From an uncultured Clostridia bacterium (GTDB taxonomy: Bacteria; Bacillota; Clostridia; Christensenellales; UBA1242): a stretch of DNA of 17,349 nucleotides. Where the stretch lies: assembly GCA_934772445.1 (NCBI GenBank), contig CAKVMJ010000026.1:1-17349 (forward strand). Reading direction: 5' to 3'. How positions within the stretch are numbered: position 1 is the stretch's first letter; each line of letters opens with the position of its first letter. A model generated the notes under the pieces. That model was not told the origin of the DNA and searched no databases. It worked only from the letters and a program-made list of their open reading frames with translations. The translations under genes were made by a program, and so were the position numbers. Shown one piece after another: positions 8,191 through 15,617 of this stretch.

Positions 8191-9993
8191 ATGGCTTTGG
8201 ATAGATTAGACAAAATTAGAAATTTTTGTATTGTTGCTCATATAGACCACGGCAAAAGTACGCTTGCTGATAGACTTTTAGAGATAACAAACACAGTTGC
8301 TAAAAGAGATATGGAAGCTCAAATACTAGATAGTATGGATATAGAAAGGGAAAGAGGTATTACTATAAAACTTACTCCCACCACAATGAAATATAATTAT
8401 AAGGGTGAGGAATACACTCTTAATTTGATAGACACTCCCGGACATGTGGATTTTACTTATGAAGTTTCAAGGTCTTTGGCTGCTTGTGAGGGTGCTGTTT
8501 TGATTGTTGATGCCACTCAAGGTGTGGAAGCTCAAACGCTAGCAAATGTTTACTTAGCATTAGATAACAATTTGGAGATTTTGCCAGTTATAAATAAGAT
8601 AGACTTGCCAAGTGCTGATGTGGATAGAACACGAAAAGAAATTGAAGATGTTATAGGTATTCCGGCAGATATTGCTCCAGCAGTTAGTGCTAAAGATGGT
8701 ACGAATGTGGAAGAAGTTTTAAAGCAAGTTATAGAGTATATCCCAGCACCAAAAGGTGATGAAAATGCTCCATTAAAGGCTTTAATCTTTGATTCTTATT
8801 ATGATAACTTCAAAGGTGCGGTATCGCTAGTTAGAATAGTTGATGGAAGCGTTAAGAAAGGCGATAAAATTAAATTCTTTACAACTGGTGCGGAATACGA
8901 TGTTGTGGAAGTTGGAATTTTTACTCCCAAAACTTGTGAAACTGAGATTTTAAGAGCAGGAGATGTTGGATATATTTCAGCTAGCATTAAGAATGTAAGC
9001 GAAACAAAAGTTGGTGATACTATCACAAGAGTGGATAATCCAGCAACAACCGCACTTCCAGGATATAAAGAAGTTCAACCAGTTGTGTTTAGTGGAATTT
9101 TCTGCGTTGATGGTGCACAATATGATGACTTAAAAGAGGCATTGGAAAAATTAAAATTAAATGATGCATCACTTGAATATACACCAGAAGTTTCGCAAGC
9201 GTTAGGCTTTGGTTTTAGATGCGGTTTCTTAGGTCTTTTGCATATGGAAATCATACAAGAAAGGCTTGAAAGGGAATTTGACCTAGATTTAATTACAACT
9301 GCTCCAACAGTAAGTTATGAAGTTTATAAAACTAATGGCGAAATGGTGGTTGTTTCAAATCCAGCAGACTTGCCAAATCCAGCAAACATTGCGGAGATAA
9401 AAGAACCTATGGTTAAGGTTGAGATGTTTACACCACCAGAGTATGTGGGCGAACTTATGAAACTTTGTCAAGAGAAGCGTGGTATTCACTTAGATTTGCA
9501 ATATTTAGATGCCACTCGTTGTCAGTTAATTTATAAAATACCGCTAAATGAAATCATCTTTGATTTCTTTGACCAATTAAAATCTTGTTCCCACGGCTAT
9601 GCTAGTATGGATTATGAAATTATTGGATACGAACCAAGTTCGCTTGTAAAACTTGATGTTTTATTAAACGGCGATGTTTGTGATGCTTTAAGCTTGATAG
9701 TTCATAAAGATAAAGCATATCAAAGGGGTAGAGCTATTTGTGAAAAATTAAAAGAAGTTATTCCAAGACAATTGTTTGAAATTCCTATTCAAGCAGCAGT
9801 TGGAAGCAAGGTTATAGCAAGAGAAACTGTAAAAGCAATGAGAAAAGATGTGCTTGCTAAATGCTATGGCGGAGATGTTACAAGAAAGAAAAAGTTGCTT
9901 GAAAAACAAAAGAAAGGTAAGAAGAGAATGCGTCAAATTGGTTCGGTTGAAATACCAAGTGAAGCATTTATGAGTATATTAAAAATAGATTAA
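8191..9993 (+). CDS. lepA: Elongation factor 4 (LepA), ribosome-associated GTPase
   Basis: Translational GTPase that binds the ribosome and affects back-translocation or initiation under stress. At 600 residues it is the standard LepA length. Seen: the G1 P-loop AHIDHGKST (16-24), the switch segment RERGITI, the G3 motif DTPGHVDF, the G4 motif NKID, then beta-barrel domain II, EF-G-like domains III and V, and the LepA-specific C-terminal domain ending near GGDVTRKKKLLEKQKKGKKRMRQIG, which is the hallmark basic segment of the family. EF-G domain IV is absent, as expected for LepA. The start ATG follows AGGAG by about 4 bases. The next gene, hemW, starts 12 bases after the stop, so the two are probably cotranscribed; the lepA-hemW pair is conserved in Firmicutes. 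Confidence 0.98.
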   Translation: MALDRLDKIRNFCIVAHIDHGKSTLADRLLEITNTVAKRDMEAQILDSMDIERERGITIKLTPTTMKYNYKGEEYTLNLIDTPGHVDFTYEVSRSLAACEGAVLIVDATQGVEAQTLANVYLALDNNLEILPVINKIDLPSADVDRTRKEIEDVIGIPADIAPAVSAKDGTNVEEVLKQVIEYIPAPKGDENAPLKALIFDSYYDNFKGAVSLVRIVDGSVKKGDKIKFFTTGAEYDVVEVGIFTPKTCETEILRAGDVGYISASIKNVSETKVGDTITRVDNPATTALPGYKEVQPVVFSGIFCVDGAQYDDLKEALEKLKLNDASLEYTPEVSQALGFGFRCGFLGLLHMEIIQERLEREFDLDLITTAPTVSYEVYKTNGEMVVVSNPADLPNPANIAEIKEPMVKVEMFTPPEYVGELMKLCQEKRGIHLDLQYLDATRCQLIYKIPLNEIIFDFFDQLKSCSHGYASMDYEIIGYEPSSLVKLDVLLNGDVCDALSLIVHKDKAYQRGRAICEKLKEVIPRQLFEIPIQAAVGSKVIARETVKAMRKDVLAKCYGGDVTRKKKLLEKQKKGKKRMRQIGSVEIPSEAFMSILKID

Positions 9994-10005
9994 AAGGATT
10001 TTATA

Positions 10006-11130
10006 TTGAAAAGAGGAATATATATCCACATTCCATTTTGTGTTTCAAAATGTAAATATTGTTCATTTAATTCGTATGCAGGAAAAGAAAATCTGCATAC
10101 GGATTATTTATCTATGCTTAAAAATGAGATTGTTTTTAAAAGTGATAAATCTATTTCTATTGATACAATCTATATAGGTGGCGGGACACCAAGCATATTA
10201 AAAAATGGCGAGATTTTTGGGATTTTGCAAGTTTTAAAAGAAAATTTTAATATAGATAAAGATGCAGAAATTTCAATGGAGGCAAATCCCAATACTATCA
10301 CAAAAGAAAAAGCCGAAGAATGGAAAAGGGCGGGAATTAATAGGATAAGTATTGGTTTGCAATCGGCAAATAATAAGATATTAAAAGTTATTGGAAGAAG
10401 TCATACTTTGAAAGATTACCTAAATGCTATAAAGATTTTAAAAGAAGTGGGCTTTAAAAATATCAATACCGATTTAATGATAGCACTCCCAAATCAAAGA
10501 ATTAAAGATGTAAAAAGAGCCATTAAATTGGTTGCAAAACAGGGAGTTACCCATATTAGTTGTTATTCTTTAATATTGGAAGAAGGAACACCACTTTATA
10601 AAATGGTTGAAGATGGCAAACTAAAAGTACCTAAGGAAGATTACGCTGTTAAAATGTATAAAATAGCCGTAAAGCAATTACAAAAATATGGCTTTAATAG
10701 GTATGAAGTAAGTAACTTTGCGAAAAATGGATATGAATGTAGGCATAATGTTAATTGTTGGCTCAGACACGAGTATTATGGTTTTGGTGCTGGAGCGAAT
10801 GGATTTATAAATGGTTGTAGATATGGTAATGTTTGTGATATTGCAAAATATATTAAATCTATTAAGAATAATGCCACCTTGGAAGAATTTAAAGAAAAAA
10901 TAGATAAAAATGATGCTTTAGAAGAAACATTGATGCTTGGGCTTAGAATGGAGAGAGGAGTTGAAATTAAAGTTTTAAATGAGATTTTAGGCAAAGATTT
11001 TATATCTTATAGAGAATCTCAACTTAAAAACTTATATAATTTAGGTCTTATTTCATATAATAATGAGGAGCTAAAAGCTACAGATAAGGGCTTTTATGTC
11101 CTTAATAAAATCATTTTAGAACTAGTTTAG
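10006..11130 (+). CDS. hemW: HemW-type radical SAM protein (heme chaperone family)
   Basis: 374 residues, the HemW length, shorter than true coproporphyrinogen dehydrogenase HemN. Seen: YIHIPFC and the cluster-binding CxxxCxxC (Cys12, 16, 19) followed by SF rather than the extra Cys of HemN, then GGGTPS (58-63), SIGLQSAN (116-123), DLMIALPNQ, and the C-terminal HemW domain. HemW proteins bind heme and deliver it to respiratory targets; many are misannotated as HemN. The family motif HNxxYW reads HNVNCW here (247-252), with Tyr replaced by Cys, and the usual GAGAHG reads GAGANG (261-266), so heme handling might differ. The start is TTG, with AAAAGGA seven bases upstream. It sits 12 bases after lepA and is probably in the same transcript. 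No terminator is visible between it and the following gene. Confidence 0.93.
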   Translation: MKRGIYIHIPFCVSKCKYCSFNSYAGKENLHTDYLSMLKNEIVFKSDKSISIDTIYIGGGTPSILKNGEIFGILQVLKENFNIDKDAEISMEANPNTITKEKAEEWKRAGINRISIGLQSANNKILKVIGRSHTLKDYLNAIKILKEVGFKNINTDLMIALPNQRIKDVKRAIKLVAKQGVTHISCYSLILEEGTPLYKMVEDGKLKVPKEDYAVKMYKIAVKQLQKYGFNRYEVSNFAKNGYECRHNVNCWLRHEYYGFGAGANGFINGCRYGNVCDIAKYIKSIKNNATLEEFKEKIDKNDALEETLMLGLRMERGVEIKVLNEILGKDFISYRESQLKNLYNLGLISYNNEELKATDKGFYVLNKIILELV

Positions 11131-11151
11131 GTTCATTTTAAAATTAAGGGG

Positions 11152-11180
11152 TTGAAAAATTAAGGAACTTATGTTATAAT
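11152..11180 (+). promoter_or_regulatory. Strong sigma-A promoter for the 200-residue gene
   Basis: TTGAAA (11152-11157), a 17-base spacer, and a perfect TATAAT (11175-11180) preceded by TGT, giving an extended -10. Initiation would fall near 11187, about 34 bases before the ATG at 11221. Confidence 0.85.
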
Positions 11181-11188
11181 GATTGTCA

Positions 11189-11204
11189 CACAATAAAATT
11201 TGTG
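11189..11204 (+). promoter_or_regulatory. Small inverted repeat at the transcription start, possible operator
   Basis: CACAA (11189-11193) and TTGTG (11200-11204) are exact inverted arms around six bases, immediately downstream of the -10 box. Its position suits a repressor site, but a 5-bp arm can arise by chance in A+T-rich DNA. Confidence 0.25.
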
Positions 11205-11220
11205 AAAAGGGTGCAAAGAT

Positions 11221-11823
11221 ATGAGTTTTTTTAAAGAATTAGTGGCTAAGGTTAAAGAAGATAGAATTATAGCCAATTATGAAGGAGTTCCAGTTGATGG
11301 TGTTTTATCAAATAGCATATTAAATAGAGAACTTATCAAAGAATTAAATGAAAAAGGTGTGGGCAGTTCTGCTATTTTGAGTGCGTTTCCTTTTAAGGAA
11401 AATGATGGCAAAAGAGCCTATATTACAGAAGTTTTAAGCAATGTTGAATCAGATTTAGGAGAACATTATTTCCTAGATAGAAATTATGTTGCTTTCACAA
11501 GGATTAAAGAGGGCAAGGAAATATTAGATGGATTAGTTCCTCAAGATACTTATGAAACTATGTTAAATAGTAATGAAAACAATTCAAATCCAGAAATTGG
11601 TATTGGACATATCGCTCTAAACGATTTTGAATTTGGTTTTGGTAAAGTTGATACATTGGATTTAGCATATAACAAAGGTATTTTTACAAAAGACAAAGTG
11701 GTTATGGCTTGTGATTTCAATGAAACTCCTTGCATTTCTGGTAAGAATGAACTTAGAATTATTGAAACCACCACAAGAGTTAGTGAATATAACTTCCTTG
11801 TTGAAGATGGTAAATTATGTTAA
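11221..11823 (+). CDS. Uncharacterised 200-residue cytosolic protein
   Basis: I do not recognise this protein. It has 200 residues with no signal peptide, membrane segment or coiled coil. It is mildly acidic, with a helical N-terminus (SFFKELVAKVKEDR) followed by what looks like a mixed alpha/beta fold. Distinctive stretches are SSAILSAFPFKE, AYITEVLSNVE, GIGHIALNDFEFGFG and VMACDFNETPCISGKNELRI. There are three Cys (in MACDF, TPCIS and the C-terminal residue); they are not arranged as a metal site. A clear AAAAGGG ribosome site, a near-consensus extended promoter and its own terminator support a real, expressed gene, and codon use resembles the neighbours. It lies between hemW and hrcA, which are adjacent in many Firmicutes, so it is a lineage-specific insertion into a conserved cluster. 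Readthrough from lepA-hemW is also possible. Confidence 0.85.
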   Translation: MSFFKELVAKVKEDRIIANYEGVPVDGVLSNSILNRELIKELNEKGVGSSAILSAFPFKENDGKRAYITEVLSNVESDLGEHYFLDRNYVAFTRIKEGKEILDGLVPQDTYETMLNSNENNSNPEIGIGHIALNDFEFGFGKVDTLDLAYNKGIFTKDKVVMACDFNETPCISGKNELRIIETTTRVSEYNFLVEDGKLC

Positions 11824-11827
11824 TTGA

Positions 11828-11853
11828 AAGCTCGGTATAATGCCGAGTTTTTT
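11828..11853 (+). terminator. Intrinsic terminator after the 200-residue gene
   Basis: AAGCTCGG (11828-11835) pairs with CCGAGTTT (11843-11850), with one G-U wobble and a seven-base loop, followed by T to 11853. It separates the lepA-hemW side from the heat-shock operon. Confidence 0.88.
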
Positions 11854-11954
11854 CTTATTTATAAATATAAACTATATTAGAATATATAATTATCATTATT
11901 AAAAAAGTTTCGCAAAAATTTTTCAAAAATTTTAAAAAATGTTTCATAAAACAG

Positions 11955-11983
11955 TTGACATTTGCATATAATTAGAATATAAT
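11955..11983 (+). promoter_or_regulatory. Consensus sigma-A promoter of the hrcA heat-shock operon
   Basis: Perfect TTGACA (11955-11960), 17-base spacer, perfect TATAAT (11978-11983). Transcription would start near 11990, inside the CIRCE operator, leaving a leader of about 100 bases before hrcA. A full-consensus promoter under repressor control fits an operon that must switch on quickly after heat shock. Confidence 0.95.
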
Positions 11984-11987
11984 CTCA

Positions 11988-12014
11988 TTAGCACTTAAAG
12001 ATAGAGAGTGCTAA
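11988..12014 (+). promoter_or_regulatory. CIRCE operator for HrcA
   Basis: TTAGCACTT (11988-11996), nine bases, GAGTGCTAA (12006-12014). The consensus is TTAGCACTC-N9-GAGTGCTAA, so only the innermost base of the left arm differs. It begins four bases after the -10 box, so HrcA bound here would block initiation of its own operon. Confidence 0.97.
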
Positions 12015-12023
12015 CAATTAAAA

Positions 12024-12050
12024 AACAATTCTGCTAAATTTTAAATTGTT
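12024..12050 (+). other. Weak leader hairpin between CIRCE and hrcA
   Basis: AACAATT (12024-12030) and AATTGTT (12044-12050) are exact inverted arms around 13 bases, followed by GTTTT. The stem is A-U rich and weak; it may be a leader structure or chance. Confidence 0.3.
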
Positions 12051-12092
12051 GTTTTATAAATTAAGTAAGATAGCAAGGTAAAAAGGGAGTTT

Positions 12093-13157
12093 ATGAAAGA
12101 AGAAATCCAATTATCAGATAGAAAACGGCAACTACTTTTAACAACGGTTGAAAGTTATATAGAAAATGCGTTGCCAATAACAAGCGAAAAAGTGCAAGTT
12201 AATTATTTCAGTACGCTAAGCAGTGCAACCTTAAGAAATGAATTAAATGCTTTAGAAGAAATGGGATATTTAAAGCAATTGCATACTTCAGGGGGAAGAA
12301 TTCCAACCACAAAAGCTTATAGATACTTTGTTAATAGTATTATAGAGGGAAAAGTTTTTGATAAGAAAGATATTGAGATGGTTGAGAATAAGTTTACAAA
12401 AAGAAGTTCGTTCCTATTAGAAGTTTTAGATGACTTAGCAAAAAAGATAAACGAAATAGTTGAATATCCAACTTTTGTAAGCCTTAAAGGATATAGAGAA
12501 ATAGTAATTAATGCTATCAATATAATTCCATTAATAACGGGCGATGCCTTAGTTTTAATGCAAACAAATGCGGGAATTATAAACAACACATTTAAAATAA
12601 ATAGCGATATAACAGAGAAAAATTGTAAAGATGCCAGTAAATTTTTAACAAACAATTTGGCAAATAAAAAAATAGAAGATGTTTTAAACAATTTTGATTA
12701 CTACAACCGATTGTTTAAAGAGCAAATAAAATACTTTGATGAGCTTTTTTTAAATATAACAAATATGCTAAAGGAATTTGCAGAAAAGGGAACAAGTATT
12801 TTAGAAAAAGGTAACACAACCAAGCTTTTAAACGCTCCAGAATATAGAGATATAAATTCGGCTAAGAAATTTTTGAATGTATTAGAAAATGAAAATAAGA
12901 TAAAAAATATTATTCAAAATATTGATGATAACACCGATTCAAATATCGTTTTCTCAATTGGTGATGAAAATAACGATGAAGAGATAAGTGATTATAGCAT
13001 TATTAAAGCCAATTATAGCTTAGCAAATGGAATTGTGGCGAGCGTGGGTGTGCTTGGTCCAGAACGAATGGACTATGCAAAGATTGCATCTGTTTTAAAA
13101 TATATCACAGATGAAATTAATGAGCAAAAAGGAGGTAATGATGAAGGACAATCATAA
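12093..13157 (+). CDS. hrcA: Heat-inducible transcription repressor HrcA
   Basis: Repressor of class I heat-shock genes that binds CIRCE and depends on GroEL for activity in characterised Firmicutes. It is 354 residues, the usual length. Seen: an N-terminal winged helix (about 1-80) with the family signature SSATLRNELNALEEMGYLKQ and HTSGGRIPTTKAYRYFV, a central GAF-like dimerisation region, and the C-terminal VGVLGPERMDYAKIASVLKYI that marks HrcA. The start ATG follows AAAAAGGGAG by a normal spacing. It is the first gene of the operon and lies under the CIRCE site, so it is autoregulated. Its 3' end overlaps the chosen grpE start by 17 bases and carries the grpE ribosome site within its coding sequence. 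The groES-groEL partner operon is not in this window. Confidence 0.97.
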   Translation: MKEEIQLSDRKRQLLLTTVESYIENALPITSEKVQVNYFSTLSSATLRNELNALEEMGYLKQLHTSGGRIPTTKAYRYFVNSIIEGKVFDKKDIEMVENKFTKRSSFLLEVLDDLAKKINEIVEYPTFVSLKGYREIVINAINIIPLITGDALVLMQTNAGIINNTFKINSDITEKNCKDASKFLTNNLANKKIEDVLNNFDYYNRLFKEQIKYFDELFLNITNMLKEFAEKGTSILEKGNTTKLLNAPEYRDINSAKKFLNVLENENKIKNIIQNIDDNTDSNIVFSIGDENNDEEISDYSIIKANYSLANGIVASVGVLGPERMDYAKIASVLKYITDEINEQKGGNDEGQS

Positions 13158-13698
13158 CCATCATAATCATCATTTTGAACACGAACATTGTTCTTGTTGC
13201 TATAATGATGAAAAAAATAATGAGAAGAATATAGATGAAAAACATTCTGAAGTTCAGGCAGAGCCAATAGAAAAACCAAATAGAGAAGCAGAATATTTGG
13301 AGTTGGCGCAAAGGTTGAAAGCAGAATTTGATAACTATAAAAAAAGAAATGCAGAAGTGGCAAGCGTTAGTTACGCAAACGGAATCGTTGCATTAACCAC
13401 AAAGTTGCTTCCAGCATTAGATAGTTTTCAACAAGCAAAAAGCAATATAAAAGATGAAACCGTTTTAAGCGGAATTGATTTGATATATAATCAAATTATG
13501 AAAGCTTTAAACGATGTTGGGGTTGAAAAAATTAATTGTCTTGGCAATTTGTTCGACCCAAATATCCATAACGCTGTTTTAACTGAGCATAATGAAGATT
13601 ATCCAGACCAAACAGTTTTGGAAGAATATCAAGCAGGGTTTGTTCTAAAAGATAAGCTTATTAGACCAAGCGTTGTTAAGATAAATAAATTAAGTTAA
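13141..13698 (+). CDS. grpE: Nucleotide exchange factor GrpE with His/Cys-rich N-terminus
   Basis: DnaK co-chaperone that releases ADP. It is 185 residues from the chosen start. Seen: the helical dimerisation segment with EYLELAQRLKAEFDNYKKRNAE, then LTTKLLPALDSFQQA, and the C-terminal beta domain with GVEKINCLGNLFDPNIHNAV, EEYQAGFVLKDKLIRPSVVKI. Start choice: GGAGG at 13131-13135 is five bases from the ATG at 13141 but only two from the ATG at 13138; an in-frame ATG at 13111 lacks a site. The first 20 residues are unusual, with seven His and three Cys in a HxHHxHH...HEHCSCC pattern resembling the metal-binding tails of nickel or zinc chaperones; GrpE N-termini are normally acidic and disordered. 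It overlaps hrcA by 17 bases, implying translational coupling. Confidence 0.95.
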   Translation: MKDNHNHHNHHFEHEHCSCCYNDEKNNEKNIDEKHSEVQAEPIEKPNREAEYLELAQRLKAEFDNYKKRNAEVASVSYANGIVALTTKLLPALDSFQQAKSNIKDETVLSGIDLIYNQIMKALNDVGVEKINCLGNLFDPNIHNAVLTEHNEDYPDQTVLEEYQAGFVLKDKLIRPSVVKINKLS

Positions 13699-13729
13699 TG
13701 AAATGGAAACATTAATTATTTAAAATCTG

Positions 13730-13751
13730 GTTTTGAAAGAAATTTTAAAAC
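13730..13751 (+). other. Intercistronic hairpin between grpE and dnaK
   Basis: GTTTTGAAA (13730-13738), loop GAAA, TTTTAAAAC (13743-13751): a complete 9-bp stem with one G-U wobble closed by a GAAA tetraloop, in the 81-base gap before dnaK. No T run follows, so it is not a terminator. It could be an RNA processing or stabilising element. Confidence 0.45.
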
Positions 13752-13779
13752 TAAAAAATAAAAAGGAAGGTAATTTAAT

Positions 13780-15609
13780 ATGAGTAAAATTATTGGTATA
13801 GATTTAGGTACAACTAATAGTTGTGTTGCAGTTATGGAAGGTGGCGATGCCACAGTTATCCCTAACGCAGAAGGCGATAGAACCACTCCATCTGTTGTTG
13901 CATTCAAAGGCGATGAGAGATTAGTTGGTCAAGTTGCTAAAAGACAAGCTGTTGCAAACCCAGACAACACTGTTATCTCAATCAAGAGAGATATGGGTAC
14001 AGATAGAAGAGTTAAAATTAATGGCAAAGAATATTCTCCACAAGAAATTTCAGCTATGATTTTAACAAAATTAAAAAATGATGCTGAAAGTTATTTAGGA
14101 ACAAAAGTAACTCAAGCTGTTATCACAGTTCCTGCTTACTTCACAGATAGCCAAAGACAAGCCACAAAAGATGCAGGTAAGATTGCAGGACTTGAAGTTT
14201 TGAGAATTATCAACGAACCAACTGCTGCTGCTCTTGCATACGGTCTAGATAAAGGCGAAAATAAAAACCAAAAAATCTTAGTTTACGATCTTGGTGGTGG
14301 TACATTTGATGTTTCTGTTTTGGAAATTGGCGATGGTGTATTTGAAGTTTTAGCAACTGCTGGTAATAACAGACTTGGTGGTGATGACTTTGATAACGAA
14401 ATTATCAAGTTGTTAGTTGAAGATTTCAAGAAGACAAATGGTATTGATTTAAGCGGAGATAAACTTGCTATGCAAAGATTAAAAGAAGCCGCAGAAAAAG
14501 CAAAGATTGATTTGTCTGCAGTTACTAAAACAACTATTTCATTACCATTCATCACAGCTGATGCAAGCGGTCCAAAACATCTTGAATACGAACTTTCAAG
14601 AGCAAAATTCGATCAATTAACTAGTGACCTTGTTGCACAAACTATTACAAAAATGCAATCTTGCTTAAAAGATGCAAAATTAAGTTATGCTGATATTAAT
14701 AAAGTATTGCTAGTTGGTGGTTCAACAAGAATTCCAGCTGTTGAAGCAGCAGTTAAGAAAGAAACTGGTAAAGACCCATATAAGGGAATTAACCCAGATG
14801 AATGTGTTGCAATTGGTGCAGCAATTCAAGGTGGTGTACTTTCTGGTGATGTTAAAGATGTATTGCTTCTTGATGTAACTCCACTTTCTCTAGGTATTGA
14901 AACTCTAGGTGGTGTATTTACAAAATTAATTGAAAGAAATACAACTATCCCAACAAAGAAGAGTCAAATCTTCAGTACTGCAGTTGATAACCAACCGGGT
15001 GTTGATATTCATGTATTGCAAGGTGAAAGAGAATTTGCTGCAGATAATAAAACATTAGGTAGATTCCAATTAAATGATATTCCACCAGCTCCAAGAGGAA
15101 TCCCACAAATCGAAGTTACTTTTGATATTGATGCAAATGGTATCGTTTCAGTTAGTGCTAAAGATTTAGGTACTGGTAAACAACAAAATATCACAATCAC
15201 TGCTTCTTCAAACTTAAGTGATAAAGATATAGATAAAGCAGTTAAAGAAGCCGAAGCTCACGCTGAGGAAGATAAAAAGAGAAAAGAATTAGTTCAAACT
15301 AAGAATGAAGGCGAAAACTTAATCTTTGCTCTTGAAAAGATGCTTAAAGATAATGGCGATAAGATTAGCGCTGAAGATAAAGAAAAATTAGAGAAAGCAA
15401 TCGAAAAAGCAAAGAAAGATATGGAAACAGATAATATTGATGACTTAAGAAAAGCGATTGAAACTCTAAGCAAAGAAAATGAAGGAGTTATAACAAAACT
15501 TTATCAACAAGCTGCAGAAGCTAATAAAGCACAAAATGCTGGTAATGCAAATGCGGAAACAGTTAAAGATGAAGATGTTATAATCGAAGAAGATAAAAAT
15601 AATAAATAA
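13780..15609 (+). CDS. dnaK: Molecular chaperone DnaK (Hsp70)
   Basis: ATP-dependent Hsp70 that binds exposed hydrophobic segments, driven by DnaJ and GrpE. At 609 residues it is typical of Firmicutes. Seen: the phosphate-1 motif IGIDLGTTNSCVAV (5-18), ITVPAYFTDSQRQATKDAG, INEPTAAALAYGLD, the phosphate-2 motif DLGGGTFDVSVLE (from 170), the adenosine motif LLVGGSTRIPAV, the interdomain linker VLLLD (361-365) followed by TPLSLGIETLGG, the substrate-binding domain with FQLNDIPPAPRGIPQIEV, and a helical lid ending in an acidic EEDKNNK tail. Its codons look more optimised than those of hrcA or hemW, as expected for an abundant protein. The start is set by AAGGAAGG nine bases upstream. dnaJ begins 8 bases after its stop. 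Confidence 0.99.
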   Translation: MSKIIGIDLGTTNSCVAVMEGGDATVIPNAEGDRTTPSVVAFKGDERLVGQVAKRQAVANPDNTVISIKRDMGTDRRVKINGKEYSPQEISAMILTKLKNDAESYLGTKVTQAVITVPAYFTDSQRQATKDAGKIAGLEVLRIINEPTAAALAYGLDKGENKNQKILVYDLGGGTFDVSVLEIGDGVFEVLATAGNNRLGGDDFDNEIIKLLVEDFKKTNGIDLSGDKLAMQRLKEAAEKAKIDLSAVTKTTISLPFITADASGPKHLEYELSRAKFDQLTSDLVAQTITKMQSCLKDAKLSYADINKVLLVGGSTRIPAVEAAVKKETGKDPYKGINPDECVAIGAAIQGGVLSGDVKDVLLLDVTPLSLGIETLGGVFTKLIERNTTIPTKKSQIFSTAVDNQPGVDIHVLQGEREFAADNKTLGRFQLNDIPPAPRGIPQIEVTFDIDANGIVSVSAKDLGTGKQQNITITASSNLSDKDIDKAVKEAEAHAEEDKKRKELVQTKNEGENLIFALEKMLKDNGDKISAEDKEKLEKAIEKAKKDMETDNIDDLRKAIETLSKENEGVITKLYQQAAEANKAQNAGNANAETVKDEDVIIEEDKNNK

Positions 15610-15617
15610 GGTTGATT

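Noticed and set aside
13111..13140. Upstream in-frame start for grpE at 13111
   Set aside because: No ribosome site precedes it, while GGAGG at 13131-13135 is well spaced for the ATG at 13141.
13073..13363. Minus-strand open frames across the hrcA/grpE junction
   Set aside because: They are antisense shadows of the real genes, with His codons read as hydrophobic Met/Ile runs and no ribosome sites.
15612..15617. TTG start for dnaJ at 15612
   Set aside because: It abuts AAGG with no spacing; the ATG at 15618 has a six-base spacing and the conserved MAQDYYKTLGV beginning.
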